64,000 bases of DNA, from contig CM066296.1 in the NCBI GenBank assembly GCA_033816765.1, positions 124,001 to 188,000 on the forward strand. Direction: 5' to 3'. The number at the start of each line of letters is the position of its first letter. Position 1 is the stretch's first letter. Below are positions 22,915 through 33,969 of the stretch, in pieces. The translations under genes were made by a program, and so were the position numbers. The DNA comes from Nothopassalora personata (Eukaryota > Ascomycota > Dothideomycetes > Mycosphaerellales > Mycosphaerellaceae). The notes below the pieces were generated by a model that made no database searches, was not told where the DNA came from, and was given only the letters and a program-made list of their open reading frames with translations.

Positions 22915-23410
22915 ATGCACGGTACCGCCACTGTAGTCGCTGTGCTTTCCCTGCTTCCAGCCGTCTGGGCTTTGTAGAAGCCTCTTCACTCGAACGACAA
23001 TGGTGTATGTCAAGCACAGCATATGGGTTGATAGATAAAGGCTGCTAGATTACAGCGCAAGATCCTGAGAGAAGCTGGTGTCGGACACATCATCCTCCCC
23101 CAGGAACAAGACTATACCGGCAGAGTTGGTTCATACTGGTCACTCACCTCACAGCTGGAACCAAATTGTTTCGTTCTGCCAGGCACTGCCGATGACGTGT
23201 CCACCGTTGTCAAGACTCTCGCTGAGAAGATCAAATGCGAGTTTGCCGTGCAAAGTGGAGGCCACTCATCGAATGCTGGGTGCAAAAATCTCGACAGAGG
23301 GATTATGATCGATCTGAGTAATATTCTTGTTCTTGCAAGTCCGGGGCATGGTGCTGAGGTCCTCAATCGGTATTATTAATGCCACGACCTGCAACAGTGA
23401 TACGAAGGTA
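22915..23410 (+). pseudogene. truncated FAD-linked oxidoreductase (BBE-like) relic
   Basis: The frame starts with a signal-peptide-like stretch (MHGTATVVAVLSLLPAVWAL) and then meets an in-frame TAG at 22975. Read through, it continues KPLHSNDNG, a good intron (23005-23055, donor GTATGT, acceptor TTACAG) and then RKILREAGVGHIILPQ and YTGRVGSYWSLTS. The FAD-binding motif SGGHSSNAG follows. This is the N-terminal part of secreted PCMH-type FAD oxidases (berberine-bridge-like). The frame breaks again at about 23380, where SIGIINATTCNSD is readable in another frame, and the rest of the domain and the BBE region are absent. An intact copy would be about 480-580 aa. Confidence 0.65.
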
Positions 23411-23473
23411 GGTCTTACACCCGACACGACCTGTCCATAAACAGCCCTACGCACCCAGCAATCACTACCCACC

Positions 23474-24054
23474 ATGCACCTCCACCTCGCCCATCTCTTC
23501 ACAGCAACCCTCTCAGCTCTAACTACCGCCCTCCACCTCTTGAACAAACACGACGTCGACCACACAGATGAGGACGGTATTCCACAGCACTACGGCATCA
23601 CTAACGGCAATGGCGGGAGCGGAATTTGCTACTATAACGGTGGCGGCGGCGGATATATCAACAACAAATACGATGGACGCGAGGGTTGTGAGGCCTGATT
23701 ACACTGCAACGAACTCTACAGTGACCCTGTTGGGTACCTTGGGCGATTTGAACGAGGCGCGGCTACGAGGACGATTAAGGTGAGTTCGGAAGTATCTTGA
23801 TCTAAGAGAGAATTGGAGCGCTGATGTGGTGGTAGTGTTGGTATGCAGTAGCAACGGAAGCATTGGGCTACGATCTTGATGGGAGATCGGGAGCGAGTGT
23901 AGGGACTCTTCGCAAGCCACAAGGGCTAGCTTGCAGCGCCTGTGGGGGGGTAATTCAGCTCTATGTAAGTGAGCATGGTGGCTTCTCCTTGGTGACATGC
24001 ACAATGTGTAGAAAGCAGTATGGGTCTAGAGGAGAACTTCATGTTGCAGCCTGA
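23474..24054 (+). CDS. possible small secreted protein (uncertain model)
   Basis: An ATG at 23474 opens a 74-codon ORF with a moderately hydrophobic N-terminus (MHLHLAHLFTATLSALTTAL), followed by a polar, Gly/Asn-rich part with two Cys (GICYYNGGGGGYINN, then GREGC). Downstream, the frame ending with TGA at 24054 carries two CxxC pairs (ACSACGG, then TCTMCRKQ) and could be a last exon after a donor-like GTGAGT at 23780 and an acceptor-like GGTAG at about 23836. The joins are not proven. It could be a small secreted or zinc-ribbon-like protein, two unrelated ORFs, or decayed sequence next to the FAD-oxidase relic. Confidence 0.25.
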
Positions 24055-24533
24055 GGTATGAGGAAATCGTCGTGCTCGATTAGGCCCAACAGGTGTGGTC
24101 CGAATGTTGCCGCGATGGCGTCTGTGCCACATCCGAAATTTCCACCTCATGCTTTCTTCGCTCATATACGCATCTCCAGCTGCATAATGGTCAAACAAGC
24201 CGTGCATCGACCGGCGCGCGTCGCTGGCGGCATGATGCACAGCCATCGGATCCTGTGGGTCAAGCATCCACTTGCAAGCCTCGACCCGACATTGTTCATC
24301 CCCGGAATCTCGAAGCCTTGGCGGCAGACTACGCTGGACTATGCACGGCATGTGCAATGCTCCTTCCATCCTACAGACGCTATTTCGTCCATCTTGGGAC
24401 TAGACTCAAGGGGACAGTGCGGTCAAGATTATGAAGCGATCATATCGCATCATTTCCGCCTCGAAGCGGCTCAATGGAAGTCTTGCGGCAGCACTTTCGG
24501 TCGTTGAAGCATTAATCAGAAGCCTCATCCAGT
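24055..24533. other. intergenic upstream of NRPS-like gene
   Basis: About 480 bp. Two overlapping ORFs of 113-149 codons show no family motif and do not extend the condensation-like N-terminus of the next gene. Probably its promoter region. Confidence 0.4.
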
Positions 24534-27500
24534 ATGCGGAGCCAGACGACTGACGAGATATCGGGATCACCGGCCAGCTTATCCCACTGGAAACAATTGG
24601 CTGTCAATCTGCCGGATAACAATGGCGGAAGCTGCTGGACCGATTTCGACACGCTCACGAGAGTCGCCTGGCTTCTACTGCTGTCGACATACGAAGACAG
24701 TGCCCGTCCAAGATGCTATCTATGTAGTCCCACGAGCCGAACGCTGACCACTGTACTGACAATGGAGCTGGACTCGAACCTCTGCTTGAGTGAGCAGGCG
24801 GCCTTAATACACGTCCAGGCCGGATCTGCGGACGTCAAAAATGGTGGCTGTGACAACATGCTGTGGCAAGGCTCCATTGCAGCCCTTCGTGACTGGACTG
24901 CTGACTCCGGCGCAATGCTTCGAGGTGTCAATTTAGCCCTCGCGGTTGAAGGACGTCTCGACACGAGCCAGTCACCCAGCAAGTCGGCGGCCGACGACAG
25001 AGTATTTCTCCTCTTTGAGCAAAGCAGAGTCTTAGCTGAGGAAGACGCTGTTGGCAAAGTCAAAACGCTCGAAAAGATTCTCTCTGTTTTGATAGAATCA
25101 CCGTCAATGCTGCCTGCAGAGGTGAGCTTTCTTAGTGACTATGACCGAGCACGCATATCTTCCTGGAACCAACCTTTACCGGCCGCCCCGATCAATGCAA
25201 CAATCCCTATGGGATTTGCGGCGAGTCTACAGAAACAGCCAGATGCCCCGGCTATCTACGCTTGGGACGGCAGGATGACATACGAAGAAGTCGATACCAC
25301 CTCATCCAGCGTTGCGTTGCTTCTGAGCAACACCATGAAATCTGAACACAGTGACATGGTGCTCTTCAATATGAAGAAGTCCAAGTGGGCTTTGGTCGCA
25401 GCCCTTGCGATTCTGAAAGCCGGCAAGACAATAGTGCCTGTCGATCCCTTCTGGCCTCAGGCCAGACTTGCTCAAATCACACAGATTACAGGAGCTTCTT
25501 ACGCTATGTGCGACGCAGAAACTCAAGGCTTACTGGACCGAAATCAGGTTCATGAAATCGTTCTACCGCCTGACACTTCATTGTTGGAGCATGCGCAACC
25601 ACACACAGCGTGCGTTCCCAGCGATCTTGCGTATGTCTTGTTTAGCTCAGGCAGTACCGGTACCCCGAAGGGCATGCTCAGAGAACATGGTACAGCGTGT
25701 ACTGCATCATACGCTCATGCCAAAGCTATGCACATGGACGATACCTCGCGCGTGCTTCAATTTGCAAACCACGTTTTCGATGTGGCCATGCTCGGTAGGT
25801 TAGCCTCGCTCTGGCTCGCGCAAGCACTAACGCTGCATCACAGACTTCTTCACGGCACTTCTAGTGGGCGCTTGCGTGTGTATTCCTTCCGAATATGATC
25901 GCAAAAACAATCTGGCAGGATTTGTGATGCGCTCACAAGCAAATTGGGCATTGCTGACCCCGACGGTTGCGAGTATCTTGGACCCGGTCACAGTTCCAAG
26001 CATGAAATTCGTGACCTTTGGTGGAGAGTCGATCGGATCTGCAACTTTGCGCACATGGGTCAAGGTTTGTGGTGTTGGCATAAACTATGGTTCTGCAGAA
26101 GTGGATGTCACGCACGTGCGAGATGTGACCATGGAAGACATGGAAAAAGACATCTCAAATGTTGGCAAACGTCTGCCCAGCTGCACAGCGTATATTGTCC
26201 GCGCTGATGACGCTGCTGTGATATTGCCGGTTGGCGCGGTCGGGGAACTGGTCATCTCTGGTCCAACGATGGCCAGAGAATACCTCAAGAACCCCACGAA
26301 AACCGCAGAGGTCTTTTTGCAGACTCCGTCAAGATGGCTCGCCGAAGGCATCGTACAAACGGATTCTCCCGCCTACATGTCTCGCATATACCGCATGGGA
26401 GACTTGTTCCGGCAGCGATCGGATGGTTCCATCGACTTTGTCAGTCGTAAAGACTTTCAGGTCAAAGTCAACGGTTAGTACATAGCTTTACTGCTTTTCC
26501 CGCCTACATGTGAAAAGGGGGTTACTCATACGTGTCGTTAGGACAAAAGGTAGAGCTCGGCGACATCGAGACCAAGCTTGAACAGCACCCTGCGGTGAAG
26601 CAATGTGCTGTTCTGTACCCGCTGCATGGACCTTACGCGAAACGGCTTGTGGCAGTCGTACGAGCAACAGAGTCACGAACATCACTGAATTCCGGCCGTC
26701 AAGGTCGGGCTCGCTCTACGAAAGTGCTGAAACTCGAAGAGATTACGGATTACTTATCCCAGATGTTGCCGTCTTTCATGCTCCCAAGTCTTTTGGCCAC
26801 CATGAACAACATGCCTTACACTCCAACCATGAAGATTGACCGAGTCTGTTTGAGAAATTGGCTCTCAGAGGATGATCCGGCTTTGGCCTCGCGTGGCGAG
26901 ATATTACGTCTATCAACTACTCTGGCTGGATCCTCGCTATCATCCTCGGAGTGTCAAGCCCTCCGACTCTCCGAGGTCATTGCTGACGTTGTCGCTGTTA
27001 AAGGCTCGAAACACTGGAAATCTATCAACGGATACGACCATTATCTTGTCAACATTGGCATCGACTCGGCGCAAGCAATGAGGCTCGCTTCAGAGATCCA
27101 GAAGCAATTTGGTGTCAGGGCACCTGTTGAGACGCTTGGTAGTAAGGGCATGTCAGTTCGAGGACTGGCCGCTTTTCTTGCAGACACCCAGGCAGAGAAG
27201 AGCAACGGGCAGCACAAATTCACGCCCGACGCAAGGGCGGATGACCTTCGTGCCCGAATAGCAAGCGCCACTAAGTCTGTCCTTCAGTCAAATTCTGACC
27301 CGTCTACTATTGAAGCAAGCTCTATCCCATCAGAATCGAGGACTACAGCATGCCACGTTTTGTTGACGGGAGCGACTGGATACCTGGGAGTGCAAATCCT
27401 CACTCAATTGCTTGAGACAAGCAATGTACTTTCCGTGACAACAATTGTCCGAAGCTCAAGTCCGGAGCAAGCTCTAGGAAGAATCACACACGCTCTCAGT

Positions 27501-28463
27501 ATGGCGGGAAGAGAAGATGTCTGTGTTGAAAAGTTGCTTGCTATTCCAGGAGACATTAGCAAGCCTAAATTCGGCATGCTTGAGGGCCACTGGGATGCAC
27601 TTTTCGGAGAACCGACATCGACGCATCAACAACCGAGTATTGATACAATCATCCATTGCGGCGCTGTTGTCGACTGGACAAAGACGTACGAAGATCTGGA
27701 GGCTGCCAATGTCAAGTCAACGGAGCAATTACTCAAGGCCACATTGGCATCGCCTGGAATACAGCGCCTCATCTATATCTCCGGAGGCCGATATCCTGAC
27801 CCTGTGCGAGATAACGAGCAACAATCAAAGTCAGCACTCGCGGAGGCCGCGCAGGGCACTGGATACGCCCAGACCAAACTCGTCTCGGAGAAACTAGTCG
27901 AGGCTATCCGTACAGCATGTCACAACAAATCAATGCACATCGTCAGGCCATCGTACTTGATTGGCGGCATGATGAATGGCGATGCTAACCAGGATGATTA
28001 CATCTGGCGCATAGTGTGGGCATCGGCACGGCTTCAGGCATTCAACAGTGACGAGCAAGACCAGTGGCTTTTCGTTGCTGGAGTTGACGAGGTTGCAGAA
28101 CGAACGGTGGCATTGATACTTCCCGGCCAGTCAGAACCTTGCCATTCGGATATTGACGTACTGGACGGCTTAAGCATGCAAGAGTTCTGGAAGATCATCG
28201 GCGACGAGCTAGATATTACGCTCAGACCTCAAGATGCCGAGACGTGGTTGGAGAGAGTAAAACACGACATGGAAGAAGACAACGAGCATCTGCTTTGGCC
28301 ACTGGCGGACATTTTGAGCAGCTTCCGCGGGCAACTCACAAAGGGCAGCTGCGCAGTTGCGGATCTGGCAGGAAACCTGGGCTCCTCGACCGTATCGAAC
28401 GCGGTCAGACGCAACGTGCAGTGTCTTCGCAATAGCAACAGATTCTTCTCCATGCGAGAATGA
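24534..28463 (+). CDS. NRPS-like adenylation-thiolation-reductase enzyme
   Basis: Three exons (24534-25794, 25844-26473, 26542-28463) give 1270 aa. Residues 1-200 resemble the C-terminal half of a condensation domain (AEVSFLSDYDRARISSWN precedes A domains in NRPSs); no HHxxxDG is present. The A domain (about 215-740) has core motifs FSSGSTGTPKGML, NYGSAE, YRMGDLF and SRKDFQVKVNGQKVELGD, the last restored by intron 2. A carrier domain follows with its phosphopantetheine Ser in GIDSAQA (around residue 805). The C-terminal thioester reductase has the NAD(P) motif LLTGATGYLG and catalytic-type YAQTK. Such enzymes activate an amino or aryl acid and release it reductively as aldehyde or alcohol. 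The substrate cannot be predicted safely by eye. Confidence 0.9.
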
Positions 28464-28850
28464 GGTCATGGACACATGGAATTGTGGTACGGGGAGGCGC
28501 TGGAAGCAGATAGCGTTCTCGAGGTGCATCCTCTACTGCTAGACCTGCGTCTATCATTTCACGGGTCGTTTTCGTAGATGTGCGTATGTCTGAAGCTCTA
28601 TCGCTGGTCGCTGGCAGGCCGGTCTCGCTCATGCAGACATTTCGGGACGTGCATAATCATGTGTATGGCCAATAGTCTTGGTTGAAACGATCAGCAGCGG
28701 TCGCCACATTGTCTGGAAAGCTAAACTTTGTCATTTGCATCAAACGACGTCAAGGGCTATCTTGCAGAGGACTACAATCCATCCAAGCGGTCTTGCCACA
28801 ACCATCCCCCTTCATACACAACAACATTCATCGACAGCAACATTGCAAGT
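28464..28850. other. intergenic, promoter of SUR2-like gene
   Basis: 387 bp between two genes in the same orientation. Nothing specific recognised. Confidence 0.45.
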
Positions 28851-29867
28851 ATGGCAGAATCCAACAGAGACTTCTACTTGCTCCTGACCATGCCAATTGC
28901 TGCCTACTGGACCAGCGCCAGCATCTTCTACCTTTTCGACCGGCAGATGTGGTATCAAAAGTACAAGATACACACCCCAGAAGAAGGCGAGAAACGCAAC
29001 CGAGCAACACTTCCGCAAGTCTTTCGCCAGGTACTTGCTCAGCAGATCATCCAAGTCGTGTTTGCACTGGTCGTTGAACATTGCTACATGGCGCCAGCTC
29101 CCCACTCAGACTCGTCATGGCCAGCAACAGTACCCGCGCATGGGAATTACAGTCAGCCCGAACAGAAGACTTGGGGTGGACTGCGGGAAGGTTCCATCGC
29201 ATACCACTCGTCCGAGCGCACAAAGACCATATGGTCGGCGAGACCCACGTTGATTATGCAAGTCATTATCGCGATAATTGTGGCAGATTTCTGGCAATAT
29301 CTCTGGCATCGAATTTTCCACAGCAACAAGTTTCTATACAGTTCGTCTGTCGCAGGCTCGAACAGACCATAGCGGCTGACTAGATGCTAGAATACGTTCA
29401 CTCGGTACACCATCGCATCTACGTTCCCTACTCTTACGGTGCGCTGTACAGCAGCTTGGTCGAAGCATTCATTGTGGACACTATTGGTACTAGCATTACC
29501 TTTTACATCAGCGGTCTGCCCACAATACCAGCCATGTGGTTCGCAACACTGTCTATCATCAAGTCGGTAAACGACCACAGCGGATATCGGTTTCCATACA
29601 ATCCGTTCGATTACCTTTCCACGAACACGACCGACTTTCACGACGTTCACCACCAAGCGTGGGGCATGAAGTACAACTTCTCCCAGATTTACCTCACCAT
29701 ATGGGTTTGTCTCTCTCTGGACATTTGATCTTGAGTACCCGCCGACTAACGCGGTGCTGCAGGATGACTTGTTGGGAACCACCATGCCAGTCACGGAAGT
29801 CACTTCACGAAGATCCGGCGCGAAAAGTGGGCGAGATACGGTTGCTTTGGACAGGAAAACACGATAA
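28851..29867 (+). CDS. fatty acid hydroxylase superfamily, SUR2-like (sphingoid C4-hydroxylase type)
   Basis: Three exons (28851-29340, 29391-29704, 29763-29867) give 302 aa. The first intron uses GTTCGT and TGCTAG and restores NKFLYKYVHSVHH; the second uses GTTTGT and TGCAG and restores LTIWDDLLGTT. Di-iron histidine motifs of the superfamily are present: HRIFH, HSVHH and DVHHQ. Helices flank them (FYLLLTMPIAAYWTSASIFY near the N-terminus), so an ER membrane enzyme is expected. The order and the phrase HHRIYVPYSYGALY match SUR2/sphinganine C4-hydroxylase relatives better than sterol C5-desaturases. It follows the reductase-type NRPS-like gene in the same orientation with a short gap and may act on its product or on lipids; this is inference. 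Confidence 0.85.
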
Positions 29868-30508
29868 AGTGTTGAAATCATGTGTCTTCATGCTTTTGAC
29901 CATGACCCATGAGGCTCTATAGATGGCACAAGTCTGTAGGTATGTTCGAAGGGCCCAAAACAAACTGTGGGATTTGGTGTCTTTTTGGCGACAGCAACGG
30001 TATGCTTAAATTAAATCGAGATGTGATTCAATCAATCGATAGAGTGAGCCTCTGCGCACAATTTGCGACATATCGAATTCTGCTGCGACGTTGTTCGCGC
30101 TAAATCTCTGGATTGCAGCAAGTGGTGCTTTGGTCGCTCTGATCCGTGTGCAGCGTGACTACGCCATTTTAGCAACATAGCACGCACATGTACAGTAGTG
30201 CTCAGGCTGGCGTGCAGCTTATCAGCATAGCATGCATTGGAGGTACTTGCGCCATGCAGTCCGCCGTTGGAGCATCGACCGGACCGAGCATGTGCTTTCC
30301 CCGGATCCCAATCACGCACCCGGACCTGCAGCCTCGATCTCGCGCTGGGAAGCGTTGTACGCATGCGGAGATGCGCCGCTGCTTCGTATGTCGTTCGCTT
30401 CCCTGCAAAGCATCCATGGTCGAAGCTCTCGAGTCAGTGTACGATGCTAAAGATTGAAAGGCTTGCGAACATGAGGGCACGGTCTGGTCAGCTTTTCCAT
30501 CTGGGACC
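29868..30508. other. intergenic upstream of NAGS
   Basis: About 640 bp. Short overlapping ORFs only; nothing I can support beyond a promoter and 5' UTR for the gene at 30509. Confidence 0.45.
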
Positions 30509-32515
30509 ATGGCAATCAACGCCCACTCCAGCAAGATTTGGGTCGGACTCTGCAAAGTCCAACGGAGGCCCTCAAGGATCTACTGGCGAAGGCGCACCTT
30601 CACCACATCCGCCAAGGCTGCTCTGGAACCATATCATAACCCCAGAGTGGAAGATGCGCACATTCAGCGGGAGCTCTTCATCGATGTGCTGAATGTCAAC
30701 GTCACCAAGAGAGATGCTAGACAGTACCTGGCAAGCTTCAAGCCGCCGAAAGCAGCAGTGCCACCAGAGCCAGAGGCAACAGACGCTCAGTTTGACAAGC
30801 CGCACCATTCTCAAGAAGCACTCCCGGGCGTGAATCTGGGCGTATTGTTTGACCCAAGCCCGAAGACCGTCAATGTCTCTGAGGTTTTCCAGGCGACACA
30901 TTTGCCAAAGCAGACAGAGATCTCGACCGAAGAGCCCCTGCAACTGGCTTTGGTCTGCTTCAAACAGCCAGCATCAGTAGACGATGTCACTCTAGATGGC
31001 CTCGCAACTACGTTATCCCAGTTGGTCATGCTTGGCATGCGCATAGTGGTTGTACTGGACTGCAATGTGCCTGGACCAGTCTCCCCAAATCAGGTCGATC
31101 ACGGCCACGATGTCCAGAATATAAGGACACAATCGACTGCCCAAGCGGAGCGGCTCAGTAGAGCCATCGAGAGACGCGGCCCGCAAGGAGCTAGAGTGGT
31201 GACAGATGCGCTCCAGTGGGCGGAAACGACCACTGCCGCTGGAGACTCGGGAGTGACCTCACCCATCAACATGGCGATTCCAGCTCTGCTCCTGGGCCCC
31301 TTGAAGCGTGGGATCATACCTGTAGTTCCCTCCATGGCATATACATCTCACGGCCAGCTGCAGCCTGCATCAAGCGCTGATGTCATGGTTGGCATGTCCA
31401 GGCAACTGACTGCGACGATATCACAAAGCAAAAACGGAGACACTGCTCCCACTGGTCCAGGGGTCGACAGACTGATCGTCATAGACCCGGTCGGTGGCAT
31501 TCCCAGCAAGACCCAAGACCGTCTGTCGCACGTCTTCATCAATCTCGAACAGGAATTCGAAACCATCCACCAGGCTCTCCTTGACGCCAGTACCGAGGCT
31601 GCTACATCGGAACCCGGCGCACACAAGGCAAAGGAATACGATCAACACCGCACGAACCTCGCCATGATCCGGAACTGTCTGAAATGCCTCCCCTCCACGT
31701 CCTCCGCACTGATCATGACACCGCACGCAGGAGCAAACTCTCCCGAGACAAGTGTGCCGCCCTCCGGCACTTCGGCCGTAATGACAAGACCCGCCCGACA
31801 GAAAAACATCTTGATCCACAACCTGCTGACGAACCGTCCCATCGTATCATCATCACTCCCGGCCGAACGGCTCCCATCCAGAGCCAGTCGCGAGTGCAGC
31901 GGAGCCCCAGCCGCCACGTTAATCAAGCGAGGCATGCCACTCATCATGGTACCATCGACGGAGGATCGGTGTACCGGATGGCAGAGTCCGGCCACGGGCA
32001 GAGACACGCTGGACCTGGAGAACGACGCCAGGATCGACTTTGGGCGCCTCGTCCATCTGATCGAGAACAGCTTCCGGCGCAGGCTTGACGTTGATGATTA
32101 TCTGTCGCGCACGAAGAATCGCGTTGCGGGACTCATTGTGGCTGGCGATTACGAGGGTGCGGCGGTCTTCACGTGGGAGATGCCTCCCCATACCACAGAT
32201 CCGACCCGGTTGGTCCCGTACTTGGATAAGTTTGCCGTTCTGCAGTCGTCGCAAGGGTCGAGTGGGGTTGCAGATATTCTGTTCCAGGCTATGGTCCGAA
32301 CGTGTTTCCCGTACGGGGTCTGCTGGCGTAGCAGAAAGAACAATCCGGTGAACAAGTGGTATTTTGATCGGGCCGCTGGCAGTTGGCAGATCCCGGGCAC
32401 TGAGTGGACGATGTTCTGGACCGGAAGGGGAGTTGTGGCGGACAAAAGGAAATGGGGGGACTATGTGGCTGTTTGTGAAAGCGTGAAGCCAAGCTGGAGG
32501 AATCATGTCAAGTAG
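30509..32515 (+). CDS. ARG2: N-acetylglutamate synthase, mitochondrial
   Basis: Single exon, 668 aa, ATG in ACC-ATG-G context. The first step of arginine synthesis: acetyl-CoA plus glutamate. The N-terminus is basic (RRPSRIYWRRRTFTTSAKAA), as for a mitochondrial presequence. A degenerate amino-acid-kinase-like region follows, then the vertebrate/fungal-like NAT domain near residues 490-650 with RLVHLIENSFRRRLDVDDYL, RVAGLIVAGDYEGAAVFTWE, YLDKFAVLQSSQG and CWRSRKNNPVNKWYFDRA, all hallmark stretches. The Neurospora equivalent is arg-14. It is convergent with the M20 deacetylase gene 91 bp away. Confidence 0.93.
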   Translation: MAINAHSSKIWVGLCKVQRRPSRIYWRRRTFTTSAKAALEPYHNPRVEDAHIQRELFIDVLNVNVTKRDARQYLASFKPPKAAVPPEPEATDAQFDKPHHSQEALPGVNLGVLFDPSPKTVNVSEVFQATHLPKQTEISTEEPLQLALVCFKQPASVDDVTLDGLATTLSQLVMLGMRIVVVLDCNVPGPVSPNQVDHGHDVQNIRTQSTAQAERLSRAIERRGPQGARVVTDALQWAETTTAAGDSGVTSPINMAIPALLLGPLKRGIIPVVPSMAYTSHGQLQPASSADVMVGMSRQLTATISQSKNGDTAPTGPGVDRLIVIDPVGGIPSKTQDRLSHVFINLEQEFETIHQALLDASTEAATSEPGAHKAKEYDQHRTNLAMIRNCLKCLPSTSSALIMTPHAGANSPETSVPPSGTSAVMTRPARQKNILIHNLLTNRPIVSSSLPAERLPSRASRECSGAPAATLIKRGMPLIMVPSTEDRCTGWQSPATGRDTLDLENDARIDFGRLVHLIENSFRRRLDVDDYLSRTKNRVAGLIVAGDYEGAAVFTWEMPPHTTDPTRLVPYLDKFAVLQSSQGSSGVADILFQAMVRTCFPYGVCWRSRKNNPVNKWYFDRAAGSWQIPGTEWTMFWTGRGVVADKRKWGDYVAVCESVKPSWRNHVK

Positions 32516-32606
32516 TGGCCAGGTTGGCAATAGCAGTTAGTTAGGTTTCGAGTATGCTCCTCGTTAAGAAGACTGAGCTTGCGATCAAATCAGCCTGTGA
32601 AGCCCT

Positions 32607-33969
32607 TCAAGCATCCCCAGCCTTCAGCCGCTGTAGAGCATGTAGCACGATCTGCTTATAACCCTCCACCGCCCCGAACAATTCAGTTTCCGTGAGGGCT
32701 TCATGATCAGTGTGTGCTACAAAGATTGTGCCCGGACCATACAGATATCGCATCTGGCCAGTGACGGTCTGCTTAAGCCATGGTATATCGCTACCATAGT
32801 TGACCGTCATGACCTCAAGCCCTGGTACATCAGCATCGAGGTCGATAGGCGCATGGCCAACGCCCCGAAACTTCATCTCGATGATATCAGAAGGCTGCAC
32901 ACCTTTGCCGAGGAACGGGACTACCGCCTCGTGTACGGCGGCAGTAACAGCGGCTTCAAGATCCGCAGGAGTGCCAGCAGCGATGCGCGCAACGATTCCA
33001 GCTGTGGCTCCGTCGGGCACCACGTTGAGGGCTACACCGCCGCTCAATAGGCCGAGGTTGAAGGTCGTCTTGCCATATTTCTCACTCTGTTCGAGACTAT
33101 CCCCTAATACGCGAAGAGGAGCAAGTGCAGCAACGAGAATATCGGTCGCGCTGAGACCTAGCCACTTGATGGAATTATTAGGATGCATTCATCATGCGGC
33201 TCATATGTGTTGTGGGAAGGGGACGGTGTCCGACGGTATACTTACCGGATAGCCGGAGTGCGCAGAGCGACCCTTGGCGCGAAGCTCCATGACTGCAATG
33301 CCTTTATGGCCCGAGACCAATTTACCCTCGGTAGGCTCACCGAAAATGACAGCTCGTGGGCGCAGGTTCAAGTCGTTGGCGAGCTGCATGCCAACTCCAC
33401 CAACCTCCTCCCCGACGACGAAGAGGAAGGAGACATCAGAAGAAGAGATGTGCGAGTTGGAGAGCAGAGCATTGACTGCAAGAACCTGCGCAGCGAGACT
33501 GCCTTTTGCGTCGACAGAGCCTCGGCCGGCTATAGTGCCATCTTCATGGCGTTTGTAGGGGATGAAAGGCGGGACCTGTTCAGTTGGTCAGCGTAGATGT
33601 CGATCAAGGCGAGAGAGGAATTACCGTGTCGATATGAGTCGTGAGCATCACGCGGGCATCTCTCTCGCTGCCAGGCCACGCAAGAACATTGAACCGTTCC
33701 GGCTGCTTGGAAAGGTACTGCTTTTGGACGTTGTAGCCTTGTGATCGTAAGCTGTTGACGAGCCATTCGCCGACCGCTTGCTCATTGCCGGAGATGGACT
33801 CTATCTCGACTAGGCTTTTGTGAAAGCTAATGAGATCGTGTGTCAGGTGCAGCCTCCGCGTGAATGTATGGACGGTGAGCTTGGGCTGACGCGGCCATAT
33901 TGTGGTGCGGAGTATGGACGATGGCAAGAGTGGGAGGCAACTTGATGGCCTCATAGTTTGTGCAATCAT
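32607..33969 (-). CDS. M20 metallopeptidase, acetylornithine-deacetylase-like
   Basis: Three exons (33969-33625, 33575-33246, 33164-32607) give 410 aa. Intron 1 (GTAATT to AACAG) joins HIDT to VPPFIPY; intron 2 (GTAAGT to ATCAAG) restores HSGYPWLGLSATD. Metal-binding motifs of family M20 are visible: TTHIDTV, RGSVDAKGS, EEVGG, FGEPTEGKL, and a late His in HTDHEAL. The N-terminus (TIWPRQPKLTVHTFTRRLH) could be a mitochondrial presequence. By family it is annotated as acetylornithine deacetylase or a dipeptidase; the neighbouring NAGS supports an arginine/ornithine role, but M20 substrates vary. An upstream in-frame ATG at 34125 would read through a tandem repeat and is disfavoured. Confidence 0.88.
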
